A stretch of 64,000 nt of DNA from NCBI GenBank assembly GCA_946479285.1, contig CAMLFH010000009.1:98953-162952 (forward strand), given 5' to 3'. Positions 51,298-60,559 of this stretch are shown here, piece after piece. Numbering within the stretch: the first letter of the stretch is position 1; each line of letters starts with the position of its first letter. The DNA comes from an uncultured Flavobacteriales bacterium. GTDB taxonomy: Bacteria > Bacteroidota > Bacteroidia > Flavobacteriales > Crocinitomicaceae. The position numbers and the translations under genes were made by a program. The notes below the pieces were generated by a model that searched no databases, had not been told where the DNA came from, and saw only the letters and a list, made by a program, of their open reading frames with translations.

Positions 51298-51827
51298 CCG
51301 ATAACAGAAAATGCCGGAATTGCTTGCCCGACACCGGTTTTCAGTAAAGATCCTATTTTGGAATTGCTTCCAACGAGCGTTCCGATGGTGAGGTGTGTGA
51401 AATCACCTACTTCACAATCATGATCAACCACCACATTGGAATTGATGATACAGCACGATCCGATTTTGGCATTGGTATTAATCACCGCTCCGGCCAAAAT
51501 CACTGTTCCTGTTTGGATCTCAGCTGTTTTTGAAATAAATGTCCGTGGATGAATGATGGTTTCGAAATCAATTTTTCCCGAATATTCATCCAATACTTGT
51601 TTTCTTACCTCGTTGTTGCCAATGCCCATCACAAATGCATCGCATTGATCGGAAATCGTTTGAATGTCTTTCACAGAACCGATTACCTGAACATGCCCCA
51701 TTAAAAGAGTTCCTTTTTCGACCTGGTCATCTATAAAACCCACTAATTCCAGTTCGGAGATCAAATCAATGGTTTCTGCCAGCACTTTCGCGTGTCCGCC
51801 GGCTCCTATAATGACAACTCGTTTCAT
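51294..51827 (-). CDS. PglD/NeuD-type sugar O/N-acetyltransferase
   Basis: 177 aa from ATG 51827, whose first bases overlap the stop of the glycosyltransferase (ATGA). N-terminal Rossmann-like part MKRVVIIGAGGHAKVLAETI typical of PglD/NeuD, then hexapeptide repeats (TVILAGAVINTNAKIGSCCI, VVDHDCEVGDFTHLTIG) with the general-base His in DHDCE. Short at the C-terminus compared with 200-215 aa homologues. Acetylates an amino sugar nucleotide, possibly the product of the DegT aminotransferase. Confidence 0.87.
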   Translation of the reverse strand: MKRVVIIGAGGHAKVLAETIDLISELELVGFIDDQVEKGTLLMGHVQVIGSVKDIQTISDQCDAFVMGIGNNEVRKQVLDEYSGKIDFETIIHPRTFISKTAEIQTGTVILAGAVINTNAKIGSCCIINSNVVVDHDCEVGDFTHLTIGTLVGSNSKIGSLLKTGVGQAIPAFSVIG

Positions 51828-52897
51828 GATTTCACCAATTGATCGTACATCTCCGCTACTCGCTTCATATTGTTCTGCCAAATTCCATTTTCCTCGAGTA
51901 ATTTTTCATTGATCGGCTCTGCCTGTTTGGTCAATTCATCAAATCGATCCCTGGATTCTATCAGTTTTTTTGCCAATAAATCCACATCATTTACCGGAAT
52001 CAAAAAACCGTTTTTATTGTCTTCAATCCATTGACGGTTTGCCGGAATATCCGAAGCTATATTAAATGTTCCGCAAGCCATTCCTTCATTCAGAGAGATA
52101 TTGTTTCCATCTGACGAGGATAAACTTACAAAAACGTGACTTCTGTTTAAGATTTGTGCCATTTCGGGTTGTGGTTTCTTACCCAGAAATGTTACCTGAT
52201 CATCTAGTCCTAAATCGGTAATCATTTGAATCAATTCTTCTTTCATGCTTCCTGCTCCCAGCAGATTTACATGGATATTCGGAATTTTCGGCAAGACTTT
52301 TTTTACCGCATTTAATAAATCAGGAATATTGTAGAGCGGTTCAAAATTTCGGGTACTTACTACTTCAAACTTTTCTTCGGATAAGACCCGGTTTTTGGAA
52401 TTAAACACAGCCCTGTCTATACCCATAGGGATCGCCAATACATTTTCCGGTTTTGCTCCTAATTCAATTGCAGCGGATCGCATGTGTTCTGCAACGACCG
52501 TAATTTTATCCGTTCGCTTAAAAGCAAATTTGAGTAAAATGCGGTAGATGACAGATTGCTGCGGACTCACCAGAATATCCGATCCGAGCGCTGTAATTAC
52601 ATAAGGATGAAACGAACAAAGTGCTCCTGTAATTCCGTAACTGGTAGCATAAAGTGAATGAAAGATATCCGGTTTGATTTCCTTCAGCAGTTTTTTTACT
52701 TGTCGGTATTTGAATAACGTTTTCCAGTTTCCACCGGAAGGTTTAATGCCTTCAAGGCCCAGTGGATAAACTTTGGTTCCTTCCATCAAAGTGGAATTCA
52801 GGCTGATCACACATACATCGTGCCCCAATGATTTGAAGTAATTACACCATCTAATCGTATGGATGCTCCCGCTATCGGCAAAAAAACAAATCTTCAT
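51824..52897 (-). CDS. Family 4 glycosyltransferase
   Basis: 357 aa from ATG 52897 (MKICFFADSGSIHTIRW); the 11-residue longer start is unlikely. GT-B fold, with SFHPYVITALGSDILVSPQQ, AIPMGIDRAVFN, VVSTRNFEPLYNIPDLLNAV and the EX7E region SLNEGMACGTFNIASDIPAN. Retaining enzyme acting on the inner-membrane lipid-linked glycan. Specificity unknown. Confidence 0.92.
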   Translation of the reverse strand: MKICFFADSGSIHTIRWCNYFKSLGHDVCVISLNSTLMEGTKVYPLGLEGIKPSGGNWKTLFKYRQVKKLLKEIKPDIFHSLYATSYGITGALCSFHPYVITALGSDILVSPQQSVIYRILLKFAFKRTDKITVVAEHMRSAAIELGAKPENVLAIPMGIDRAVFNSKNRVLSEEKFEVVSTRNFEPLYNIPDLLNAVKKVLPKIPNIHVNLLGAGSMKEELIQMITDLGLDDQVTFLGKKPQPEMAQILNRSHVFVSLSSSDGNNISLNEGMACGTFNIASDIPANRQWIEDNKNGFLIPVNDVDLLAKKLIESRDRFDELTKQAEPINEKLLEENGIWQNNMKRVAEMYDQLVKS

Positions 52898-52926
52898 AGT
52901 ACCATTATTTACAATCTGCGCGTGTA

Positions 52927-53838
52927 TCACGTAATCCCATTTGGCGGATTAAATAATCTTGGATAGGTATAAAGGTAAGCTTTGAATTTTAAATAGTAAA
53001 CCTCTTTAAAAGGAGAAAGCAATCCGAAAACAATTGTTTTGGCAATCACATGGACCAAACTGATACAAAGTATCAAAAAGGAAGCGAATTTGCTGTGGTG
53101 TTTTCTAAAGAACTTAATTTTATTGTAATTCTGGTTGGAAAGCGAAATATTGTAATTTTTCTTAGCGCTTTGGCCAATGTGATGAAAGATCTTTGTTTTG
53201 GGAAAATAGTAACACGGATAGTTATTGTGATTGGCTCTCCAGCAAAATTCCACATCTTCGATCCAAAACATCGTTTCATCCAGCATCCCGACACGATCAA
53301 TCAATTCCTTTCGGAAAAACAAAGCAGCTCCCGAAAACGTTTCTCCCTGAAAAATGGTATTCGGATCTTTATCCTTGTAATTCTTCTTTTTCAAAAGAAA
53401 TCTCATATAAAAGGACTCACAAAAAACGGATGTCAAGGTTGGGTATCGCCAGTAACTTTGCTGAAGTGTTCCGTCAGTATTTAACAATTTGGGTGCTACC
53501 AGCCAGGCTTCAGCATGTCCTTCCAGGAAATCGATCATCGGATCAATTGAATTCTCAAGGAATTCGGTATCCGGGTTCAGCATGAAAATATAATCTCCGG
53601 TTGCGATTTTAAATCCCTGATTGTTTCCTGCAGGAAAACCGGCATTGAACTTATTGGCGATTAGTTTTACCTGCGGAAATTCGTTGGCTATTGCTTCAGG
53701 TGATCCATCTTTCGAATCATTGTCAACAACAATAACCTCTAAATCAGTATTCGGATGATATTGAAAAAGTGTACGAAGACTTATAAGGATTAAATCTTTG
53801 ACATTGTAATTAACAATAACTACGGACACTTTTCTCAT
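52927..53838 (-). CDS. Family 2 glycosyltransferase (rhamnosyl/galactofuranosyl-like)
   Basis: 303 aa. KVSVVIVNYNVKDLILISLR, VIVVDNDSKDGSPEAI, IFMLNPDTEFLENSIDPMID (DxD) and FSGAALFFRKELIDRVGML, MFWIEDVEFCWRAN follow the WcaA/GT2 rhamnosyltransferase-like pattern. It overlaps the polymerase gene by four bases at its start. Confidence 0.92.
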   Translation of the reverse strand: MRKVSVVIVNYNVKDLILISLRTLFQYHPNTDLEVIVVDNDSKDGSPEAIANEFPQVKLIANKFNAGFPAGNNQGFKIATGDYIFMLNPDTEFLENSIDPMIDFLEGHAEAWLVAPKLLNTDGTLQQSYWRYPTLTSVFCESFYMRFLLKKKNYKDKDPNTIFQGETFSGAALFFRKELIDRVGMLDETMFWIEDVEFCWRANHNNYPCYYFPKTKIFHHIGQSAKKNYNISLSNQNYNKIKFFRKHHSKFASFLILCISLVHVIAKTIVFGLLSPFKEVYYLKFKAYLYTYPRLFNPPNGIT

Positions 53839-55103
53839 GCCTTTTCCTGTTTTAGTTTGAATACAAATGCTCCCAGTAAAAACCAGTAGAGCGTACTGAA
53901 AATATAAAAATCAAGCGCATTACTTACTAAATTTACTAATCCCGCAACAATGAAAATAGCAAAGATTGCAGTTACAAAGCCTATTCCGTTTCTAACCTGG
54001 TAACGGATCATAGAAATGAAGAAACAAAGTGCCATAGCCAGATAAAGGATCACTGCAGGAATACCTGTTTCAATCATTAATTTGAAATACCAGCCATCCG
54101 TTGAAGCAAACGAAACTCCTTTCGTTCCGGCCGGGAAGTACTGCACTGCTGCGTGTCCTGCTTTCCCCAATCCCAATCCCATTGGATTGTACTTGATCGA
54201 ATTGATCACATCGCCCCACAAACTCACCCTGGAATTGTCTGCTTCAAGTGTAACCGTTTGTTTGGAAGAAATGAACACCCATTCCATTAATTCGGTAAAT
54301 TGAGGACTAAACAGGAAAAACAAGAGGATTTCCAAAAGAATAACTCCTGTTGCGATCATCTTAAATTTCCAGTTTTTACCCAAAGCAATAAGCAGTAAAA
54401 ATGCAACTGCAGCAGAGATCATAGGTCCTCTCGAAACACTGAAGAAAACGGCATTTACCGTAAGAAGCATGTAAATCAGTTCCCACAAGCTTCCATTCTT
54501 AAAATAACGGTAAGTCCAATAACAAAATGCAGCCAGCATTAACATGGCAAAAACAACCGGTGACCAAATAATAGAAGTCATTCTTACAAACCCCGGAAAT
54601 GCCATTGGCATCGGGTGATCGGTCATCAGCCTGTTAAAGTAAACATGGATTTGCGGGAACATGAAATAAATGATGAAACCCAAAGCGGCAACCAAAACAA
54701 GTGTTTTAAAGAACCCATGAAAAAGCTTTTCCATAGCTACCTGTTTATCCCAATAAAAAGAACAAACAAAGTAGCCTAGCATAGGCAGATAAGTTAAGCG
54801 GAACCCATAAATACTTGCTGTCAGATTTTGAGCAAGGCAAATTCCCACGATCACATTGAACAAAAAGTAGATCGCAACCATTTTATCGAACAAATGGATT
54901 TTCCGATTTGAATCCTTCAAAACAGACCGGAACCAAAAAAACACAATTCCTAAAAATAGAATTTCAGGAATCAAACCCAAAATTAATGAAACCCCGGCTA
55001 CGTGGCCAGAACCTATAAGCAATAGTCTAATTGTCGGAAAAAAAACCAGAACAGACAAAAAGATACTTAAGGGATTGTTTTTTATGTGTTTTATACTACT
55101 CAT
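53835..55103 (-). CDS. Polysaccharide polymerase/O-antigen ligase-like membrane protein
   Basis: 422 aa, about 11-12 spans. The periplasmic loop has NSIKYNPMGLGLGKAGHAAV and STDGWYFKLMIETGIPAVIL, in the position of Wzy_C. Distinct from the protein at 50044, so the locus has two proteins of this class; one probably polymerises and one ligates. Lies 2 bp after the flippase. Confidence 0.85.
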   Translation of the reverse strand: MSSIKHIKNNPLSIFLSVLVFFPTIRLLLIGSGHVAGVSLILGLIPEILFLGIVFFWFRSVLKDSNRKIHLFDKMVAIYFLFNVIVGICLAQNLTASIYGFRLTYLPMLGYFVCSFYWDKQVAMEKLFHGFFKTLVLVAALGFIIYFMFPQIHVYFNRLMTDHPMPMAFPGFVRMTSIIWSPVVFAMLMLAAFCYWTYRYFKNGSLWELIYMLLTVNAVFFSVSRGPMISAAVAFLLLIALGKNWKFKMIATGVILLEILLFFLFSPQFTELMEWVFISSKQTVTLEADNSRVSLWGDVINSIKYNPMGLGLGKAGHAAVQYFPAGTKGVSFASTDGWYFKLMIETGIPAVILYLAMALCFFISMIRYQVRNGIGFVTAIFAIFIVAGLVNLVSNALDFYIFSTLYWFLLGAFVFKLKQEKA

Positions 55104-55105
55104 TC

Positions 55106-56395
55106 CTATTGATGATCGGGATTAGATACAGTTGAATCATAAGCTTTTGAAATTCTGACAATCCAGCTTATGAGCGCGAATATAAGTAAAACTTGTAAGC
55201 CTGCTACCATTAACAGAGTAGTTTCTATGTTTACTTTCAGGTAAGATGCCAGGCCGAAAAGGGCGAAAATAAGCGAATTACTTACAATTGAAAACGTCAG
55301 CAAAATACTGTGCCTGTTGAAAATCAGCGGAACCTGGGAAAGTGGTGCGCGAATAAAATCTATGCAAACCCAGGCGGCTAAATACCGCGCATAAACTCCG
55401 GATTCAACCCATTCTTTTCCATAAACAAAGGAGAAGAGGAATGGACCTAAAAGTACCAAAATGATAAATACCGGAGCAATTAAGAGCGAGCTCATTTTAA
55501 TCGTTCTTTTAACGAGCGGTGTAATTGCCTGCTTTTTATGAACCAACGAATTTGCCTCTTGGTAGAAAACCTGGGCTATCGAAGAGCCTATGAATCCCAT
55601 GGGTAAAAACAGGATCCGAATTGCCAGGGAAAAGATCCCCACAAAATAATCTCCGTAAATAAACGAAATAATAAAGATCAATCCGTTTATCTGCATGGAA
55701 TCCAGCAAAGCCTGGAAAGAATTGATGAGTGGAAAACGAATGTACTTCTTCCCCACATACATCATCCGATTGATCGTAATTGCTGAACGGATTAGTCTGT
55801 AATCTGCCTTTATTTGATAAAAAGCAACAACCAGCGACAAAAAAGCAGATCCCAGATAAGCCAATAAAACCCCATTGAATTTAAATCGTGCTAAACTTGT
55901 TGTGATGGAAAAAACATTATTTAAGAGGGACTGCGTAATTCGAAAAGTGGCAATCTCACGATATCTTTTTCGTCGGTTGTTCCAGGCAAGCAGTGTATTG
56001 GATAAACCTGTAATCAGCACGAAAACCGGCAATAAATAATACCAAACACCTAATTTATCGCCCCATCCGAGTAGTGAAATCAGGAACAAAACACCATAAA
56101 AAATCAAGGCAAATCCGAGATTTACGAAAAACGCAAGTCCCAGTAAATTGGCGGCATCTACATTTCGTTTCGGTACTAATAAAGCAACTTCATACCTTCC
56201 ACCGGCAACCAAGACCACCACACTGTAAATAGAACTGACCAAAGCAAAGAATCCCCATTCTTCCTGCGTAAACATGCGCTGAACAACGGGTGAAAAGGCA
56301 ATTGTCAGGAGCTGTGCAATAACAGTTCCTGTCATTAATTTCAGGATATTCTTAATGAATTCAGACCGATTTTTAAGATTCAGCTTACCAATCAA
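55106..56395 (-). CDS. Oligosaccharide flippase (Wzx/MATE-like), copy 2
   Basis: 429 aa, about 12 spans. FIKNILKLMTGTVIAQLLTI and FTQEEWGFFALVSSIYSVVVLVAGGRYEVALL parallel the flippase at 45293, as do GIFSLAIRILFLPMGFIGSS and AQVFYQEANSLVHKKQ (compare FFNKSSELVHQKQ). First gene of the polysaccharide locus in transcription order. Confidence 0.9.
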   Translation of the reverse strand: MIGKLNLKNRSEFIKNILKLMTGTVIAQLLTIAFSPVVQRMFTQEEWGFFALVSSIYSVVVLVAGGRYEVALLVPKRNVDAANLLGLAFFVNLGFALIFYGVLFLISLLGWGDKLGVWYYLLPVFVLITGLSNTLLAWNNRRKRYREIATFRITQSLLNNVFSITTSLARFKFNGVLLAYLGSAFLSLVVAFYQIKADYRLIRSAITINRMMYVGKKYIRFPLINSFQALLDSMQINGLIFIISFIYGDYFVGIFSLAIRILFLPMGFIGSSIAQVFYQEANSLVHKKQAITPLVKRTIKMSSLLIAPVFIILVLLGPFLFSFVYGKEWVESGVYARYLAAWVCIDFIRAPLSQVPLIFNRHSILLTFSIVSNSLIFALFGLASYLKVNIETTLLMVAGLQVLLIFALISWIVRISKAYDSTVSNPDHQ

Positions 56396-56433
56396 AATTA
56401 TCGGGATTAATTAATAACTCTTATTTGTAAAAA

Positions 56434-56742
56434 TTATGCCTGATTGGTTGTTCCTCCGAAATTCATTGGTGGAAATGGAGGCGAATCAATATCGTTAACC
56501 ACGCCATGTGCCTGCTCGAATTTTTGGATGTTTTCAGCCAATGCACGCATCAAACGTTTTGCATTTTGTGGAGACATCACTACTCTTGAACGTACTTTTG
56601 CTTTAGGCATTCCCGGCATCATCTGGACAAAATCCACCACAAACTCGGATTGTGAATGTGTAATGATAGCAAGGTTAGAATAAACTCCTTCTGCCATTTC
56701 TTCGTTCAGTTCAATGTTGATCTGATTGTCAATTTTTTCCAT
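56434..56742 (-). CDS. DUF3467 protein
   Basis: 102 aa from ATG 56742. INIELNEEMAEGVYSNLAII, SEFVVDFVQMMPGMPKAKVR, SRVVMSPQNAKRLMRALAEN and a flexible PPFPPMNFGG tail match DUF3467. Function unknown. In many Bacteroidota this gene follows rpoC directly; here four unrelated genes lie between it and rpoC. Confidence 0.9.
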   Translation of the reverse strand: MEKIDNQINIELNEEMAEGVYSNLAIITHSQSEFVVDFVQMMPGMPKAKVRSRVVMSPQNAKRLMRALAENIQKFEQAHGVVNDIDSPPFPPMNFGGTTNQA

Positions 56743-56871
56743 CCAACGAAAATACGAAATCAATTACGAATTATGAATGCCGTCGCGATAATTATTGGGA
56801 TACGAATTGCGAATTATTCTCCAAAATCCTGATTGGATCAGCTGTTGTAGAAGGTATATTTAAATATTGAG

Positions 56872-56879
56872 TAATTTTG
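56872..56879 (+). promoter_or_regulatory. -7 element TAATTTTG of the EamA gene
   Basis: Exact TAnnTTTG, four bases before the ATG at 56884, predicting an almost leaderless mRNA. A TTG lies 24 bp upstream, longer than the usual spacer. Confidence 0.45.
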
Positions 56880-56883
56880 CGGG

Positions 56884-57765
56884 ATGAACGAAAAACAGTC
56901 TTCTCAATCTTTGTTAACGATCCTGATGGTCTGCAGCATGATCGTTTGGGGAATCAGCTGGCCGGCTAATAAGGTTTTGACGACTTTCGCAACTCCGGTA
57001 GCTTTGGGAGTTTTTCGTTATGGATTTGTGATCGTCAGTTTATTGCTTTTGCTCATTCTTTTAAAAACCAAACTGATTATTTCCAGAAACGGGATTCCCT
57101 TTTTGCTTTGTGCAGGAGTTCTAATGGCTATTTATAATTACACTTTCCTTGCAGGACTGAAAAATGGCAGTCCCGGAGCAGGCGGAATCCTGGTTACTAC
57201 TTTGAATCCGATAATGGCTTACGGGATAGGAATGCTCATCGACTGGAAAAGACCAACAAGAAATGAATCCATTGGTTTGTTGTTTGGAGTGATTGCCGGA
57301 TTAAGCCTCCTGAAAGTCTGGGGAGACAGCGATATCTTTGCTGAGCCCGGAAACCTTTACTTTTTACTCAGCGCATTCATTTGGGCTGTTATGAGCAAAT
57401 TTACATCGAAATCTGCGAAATACGGATCACCATTTGCGTTCACCTGGTGGATGTACGTTGTAACGCTCAGCTGCCTCCTTCCTTTCTGCGACTTCTCGGA
57501 AATCGGGAAATTGATCCATACAACGGAACTGCGTTTCTGGGGGAACGTGCTTTTCTCAAGTGTTATAACCGTTACATTGGCAACGACAACTTACTTCTTT
57601 GCTACTTCTAAAATCGGGGCGGAAAAAGCCAGCAGTTTTATCTTTATTGTACCTTTCAGCGCGGCGATTTTCTCCTTCGCTATTCTGGGGGAAAAGCTGG
57701 AAATCCATACCATTATCGGTGGATTATTAGGAATCGCTGCGGTATATATGATTAACCGGAAGTAA
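56884..57765 (+). CDS. EamA/DMT-family transporter
   Basis: 293 aa, ten predicted spans in two EamA halves. MIVWGISWPANKVLTTFATPVALGVFRYG opens the first half and FWGNVLFSSVITVTLATTTYFFATSKIGAEKASS the second, with VPFSAAIFSFAILGEKLE near the end. A metabolite exporter; substrate unknown. Confidence 0.92.
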   Translation: MNEKQSSQSLLTILMVCSMIVWGISWPANKVLTTFATPVALGVFRYGFVIVSLLLLLILLKTKLIISRNGIPFLLCAGVLMAIYNYTFLAGLKNGSPGAGGILVTTLNPIMAYGIGMLIDWKRPTRNESIGLLFGVIAGLSLLKVWGDSDIFAEPGNLYFLLSAFIWAVMSKFTSKSAKYGSPFAFTWWMYVVTLSCLLPFCDFSEIGKLIHTTELRFWGNVLFSSVITVTLATTTYFFATSKIGAEKASSFIFIVPFSAAIFSFAILGEKLEIHTIIGGLLGIAAVYMINRK

Positions 57766-57815
57766 CATTGTCTCCGTGAAATCGTTATGAAAGTAAACAA
57801 GTCTTTTATTTTCCC

Positions 57816-57823
57816 TATTTTTG
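57816..57823 (+). promoter_or_regulatory. -7 element TATTTTTG of the lipoprotein gene
   Basis: Exact TAnnTTTG, 20 bases before the ATG at 57844. Confidence 0.5.
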
Positions 57824-57843
57824 TCATTCGAAAACTCTAAAAC

Positions 57844-58764
57844 ATGAAAAAACTAACGCTTCTACTACTTCTACTCGCTTCTATTTCAGTCGGATGTAAG
57901 AAAAAAGGCTGCACGGATGAAACCGCAACCAATTACAATTCCAAAGCTAATTCAGATGACGGAAGTTGTACTTATCCGGAAGAAACAGGTCCATACCTGA
58001 TCGTGAAATTACATTTTGATTCATTGGCGCCTCGTTTGGACAACTTCGGAAATCCGGCTACGATTCCTTCTAATCATTGGGCGCAATCACCTGCATTTTA
58101 TGGAATGAGTGCTCATTATATTGAATTTGCTCAAAATATGTATACCCAATTGGGTGCAGGAGAAGTTTTGTACCATGGAGATGAAACGACAGCAGGCGGT
58201 TCAAATGCGGTAGATTTCAGTAAGGCAATTATTAAGGGAGACAACGAAGTATTCCTGAAAATTCCATTGAAAGATATCAATCCGGATACTTATAGCTGGG
58301 TCCGTATGTCTTTAACGTACCAAAATTACTCCATTGATTACCGATATAACGGTGTTGATTACAACGGAAGACTTGCTTCATTTGTAGGATTTAACACTTA
58401 TATCACGAACTATAAGATCTGGAATCAAACAGTTTCATTGAATGCAAACAAATTGCAGGGTTACTGGGGATTTGAAAACCTGGGAGTTGTTATTCAGGGA
58501 CAAGCTGCCGCAACTACGGTTCCTAATCCATTATCTGCAACATCACCGGTTCCTGCAGGTTCTTGTGTTGTAACGGGAAGTTTTGATACCCCGTTCACTA
58601 TTACAGGAAATGAAACCCAGGATATTATTTGTACGATGTCTTTGTCTACAAACAAAAGCTTCGAGTGGTATGACTCAAATGGTGATCATAAATATGAGCC
58701 GGGTGCAGGAGATTATCCAACAGATATGGGATTGAGAGGTTTGAAACCTGTCATTTCTCAATAA
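57844..58764 (+). CDS. Lipoprotein with a Cys-rich DDGSC module, function unknown
   Basis: 306 aa. Lipobox SVGC (Cys18). Next is GCTDETATNYNSKANSDDGSC, a short Cys-flanked module seen in many Bacteroidota surface proteins. The remaining part is a beta-rich domain with VKLHFDSLAPRLDNFGNPAT, IPLKDINPDTYSWVRMSL and DSNGDHKYEPGAGDYP, the last an acidic loop that could bind calcium. It may belong to the MbnP-like group, but I am not sure. Single gene with promoter and terminator. Confidence 0.82.
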   Translation: MKKLTLLLLLLASISVGCKKKGCTDETATNYNSKANSDDGSCTYPEETGPYLIVKLHFDSLAPRLDNFGNPATIPSNHWAQSPAFYGMSAHYIEFAQNMYTQLGAGEVLYHGDETTAGGSNAVDFSKAIIKGDNEVFLKIPLKDINPDTYSWVRMSLTYQNYSIDYRYNGVDYNGRLASFVGFNTYITNYKIWNQTVSLNANKLQGYWGFENLGVVIQGQAAATTVPNPLSATSPVPAGSCVVTGSFDTPFTITGNETQDIICTMSLSTNKSFEWYDSNGDHKYEPGAGDYPTDMGLRGLKPVISQ

Positions 58765-58786
58765 TATAATAAATTGATTTTGAACG

Positions 58787-58812
58787 AGGTCCGTGAAAAC
58801 GGGCCTTTTTTT
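58787..58812 (+). terminator. Terminator of the lipoprotein gene
   Basis: AGGTCCGT-GAAA-ACGGGCCT (58787-58806, one G-U pair, GNRA-type loop) and a run of T. Confidence 0.8.
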
Positions 58813-58884
58813 ATGCCCTAAATCTTCTGAAGTTCTTCAAAACGGCACGCACTTTGTTTAACCGAGAATCAAAAAACACACTTT

Positions 58885-59499
58885 ATGAAAAAATTATTCT
58901 TAGCCTCCATCCTGCTTTTCGGAGCCACAGCTTACGGTCAAACAAAAGGTTCCTGGTATCTGGGAGGAAGTGCCGGATTTTCGATGGGAACTACAACTCA
59001 AGGTAATACAACCGTAAAAAGAAGTTCCTGGTCGGCCTCTCCGGAAGTAGGTACTTTTCTAACCGATCATATCCAACTCGGTCTTGGAATTACTTCCAGT
59101 GGTACTTATTCAGATTTTATTTCTTTAAATTCTGTAAAAACGCTCCAGTTCGGAGGAACAATTTACAGCCGCTACCTGTTCGGTGACAAAGCTTTCAGAC
59201 CATTTTTAGGGGTGAGTGCCGGTTATCTTTTTGGAGAGTCCAGAACATCTCCGGGCAACAGTGTCTCGCATGTAGGTACAACTAATGCAAGCTTTTCTGC
59301 CGGATTTGCTTATTATATTACTCCACGAATCAGCGTTTTCGGTTCTGTAGGAGTTCTTGGCTATACCAATGTTAGAACCCAAACTCCCGGTGTTCCGGAT
59401 ATTATTACCAATGATTTCGGGTTCAACGCAAGTACGCTTGGGAACCGCTTCACAATAGGAATGTATTATACTATTTGCCAGGGAAAATCAACCGAGTAA
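58885..59499 (+). CDS. Outer-membrane beta-barrel protein
   Basis: 204 aa. Signal peptide 1-18 (MKKLFLASILLFGATAYG), then alternating amphipathic strands rich in Gly and aromatics (SWYLGGSAGFSMGTTTQ, LQFGGTIYSRYLFGD, FRPFLGVSAGYLFGES, YYITPRISVFGSVGVLGY, RFTIGMYYTICQG). This is the 8-stranded OmpA/OmpW-like fold. Role unknown. Confidence 0.87.
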   Translation: MKKLFLASILLFGATAYGQTKGSWYLGGSAGFSMGTTTQGNTTVKRSSWSASPEVGTFLTDHIQLGLGITSSGTYSDFISLNSVKTLQFGGTIYSRYLFGDKAFRPFLGVSAGYLFGESRTSPGNSVSHVGTTNASFSAGFAYYITPRISVFGSVGVLGYTNVRTQTPGVPDIITNDFGFNASTLGNRFTIGMYYTICQGKSTE

Positions 59500-59520
59500 A
59501 AAGTCGCATGTTTACTCTAA

Positions 59521-59555
59521 AAAAAAAGCCTCTCAGTTAAAACTGAGAGGCTTTT
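59521..59555. terminator. Bidirectional terminator between the barrel gene and the T9SS gene
   Basis: AGCCTCTCAGTT (59527-59538), loop AA, AACTGAGAGGCT (59541-59552), with T on the plus side and a long A-run (T on the minus side) before it. Serves both converging genes. Confidence 0.85.
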
Positions 59556-59569
59556 CGTAACCTATTCAT

Positions 59570-60451
59570 TTAGTGTTTAATCAATCTCAATGTTTTCGCA
59601 TTTCCATTGAAGGTCAGAAAATACATTCCGGATTCCAATTCTGCCAGTGAAATTCGTGTACTGATCTCGGATTGCTCTACGTTTTTCACAAGAGTTCCAT
59701 TGAGATTATAAACCGTTAATTCATTGATCAAATGAAGATCTTTTCCGGACAGTTCAATAAAATTGGCAGAAGGATTCGGGCTAATGCCTATTTCCAATAA
59801 ACTTTCATCTGCGAGTCCCAGATCACACATAAATGTCCAGGGAGTGTGCTGTCCCGGAGGAGTTTGTTCTCCATCCTCGCGATAACAAACCTGGTCCAGT
59901 GCAAATTCTAATCTTTGATAATTGAGCAACCCTCTGTATGTGTTAAAAACAAAAGTATTCGGTTGAGGCAGTCTCCGCAGATGATAAGTTGCACTGTATG
60001 TTCCATCATCTTCCAGAACAGGAACTACCTGATCTACATACAATGTATCATAAATTCCGTCGAAATATCTGAAATAAGTCCGAAATGCTCCCATATACTT
60101 AGAACTATCTGTCAGTATAGTTCCAGCTGTTAAAAAATGACTGATTGTAATGTTCGTTTCCACATCATTCGGATCAATAAAGAAGCGCTGCTGGTTCGGA
60201 ACATCTTCACGAATTCCTCCGGCGTAATTTCCATTCTGAAAAATACGCACATAATTTTGTCCTCCGATTGTTGTATCTCCTGACCAAATGGTTTTAGAGA
60301 ATGATTCTATATTTTGAGTTCCATCCCAATATTGATAACGATTCAGATATTGTGTATAATTGCCGTGTAAGGGCTGGTAACTGATTGTTTGAGCATTCGC
60401 GAACATCCCGCAAAGCAGCAAACTTAAAATTAAGAGTACTGATTTTTTCAT
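59570..60451 (-). CDS. T9SS cargo protein of unknown function
   Basis: 293 aa. Signal peptide 1-20 (KKSVLLILSLLLCGMFANAQ). A middle domain of about 190 residues with no recognised family (WDGTQNIESFSKTIWSGDTT, NVETNITISHFLTAGTILTD, YHLRRLPQPNTFVFNTYRG). C-terminal type A sorting domain LEIGISPNPSANFIELSG to the end (LESGMYFLTFNGNAKTLRLIKH). Secreted or surface bound. Confidence 0.88.
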   Translation of the reverse strand: MKKSVLLILSLLLCGMFANAQTISYQPLHGNYTQYLNRYQYWDGTQNIESFSKTIWSGDTTIGGQNYVRIFQNGNYAGGIREDVPNQQRFFIDPNDVETNITISHFLTAGTILTDSSKYMGAFRTYFRYFDGIYDTLYVDQVVPVLEDDGTYSATYHLRRLPQPNTFVFNTYRGLLNYQRLEFALDQVCYREDGEQTPPGQHTPWTFMCDLGLADESLLEIGISPNPSANFIELSGKDLHLINELTVYNLNGTLVKNVEQSEISTRISLAELESGMYFLTFNGNAKTLRLIKH

Positions 60452-60500
60452 AAAATCGATTTAGTTGTTTAAAGTATAATACGTAAAATGGGAATGGTTG

Positions 60501-60540
60501 GAATAAAAAATCCCCCTTGGCAGAACCAAGGGGGATTTCT
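60501..60540 (-). terminator. rpoC terminator
   Basis: 13-bp perfect stem AAATCCCCCTTGG/CCAAGGGGGATTT (60508-60520 and 60526-60538) with a 5-nt loop, followed on the minus strand by T-rich sequence, 20 bp after the rpoC stop. Confidence 0.88.
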
Positions 60541-60559
60541 ATTTTTAGATAATCAAATC

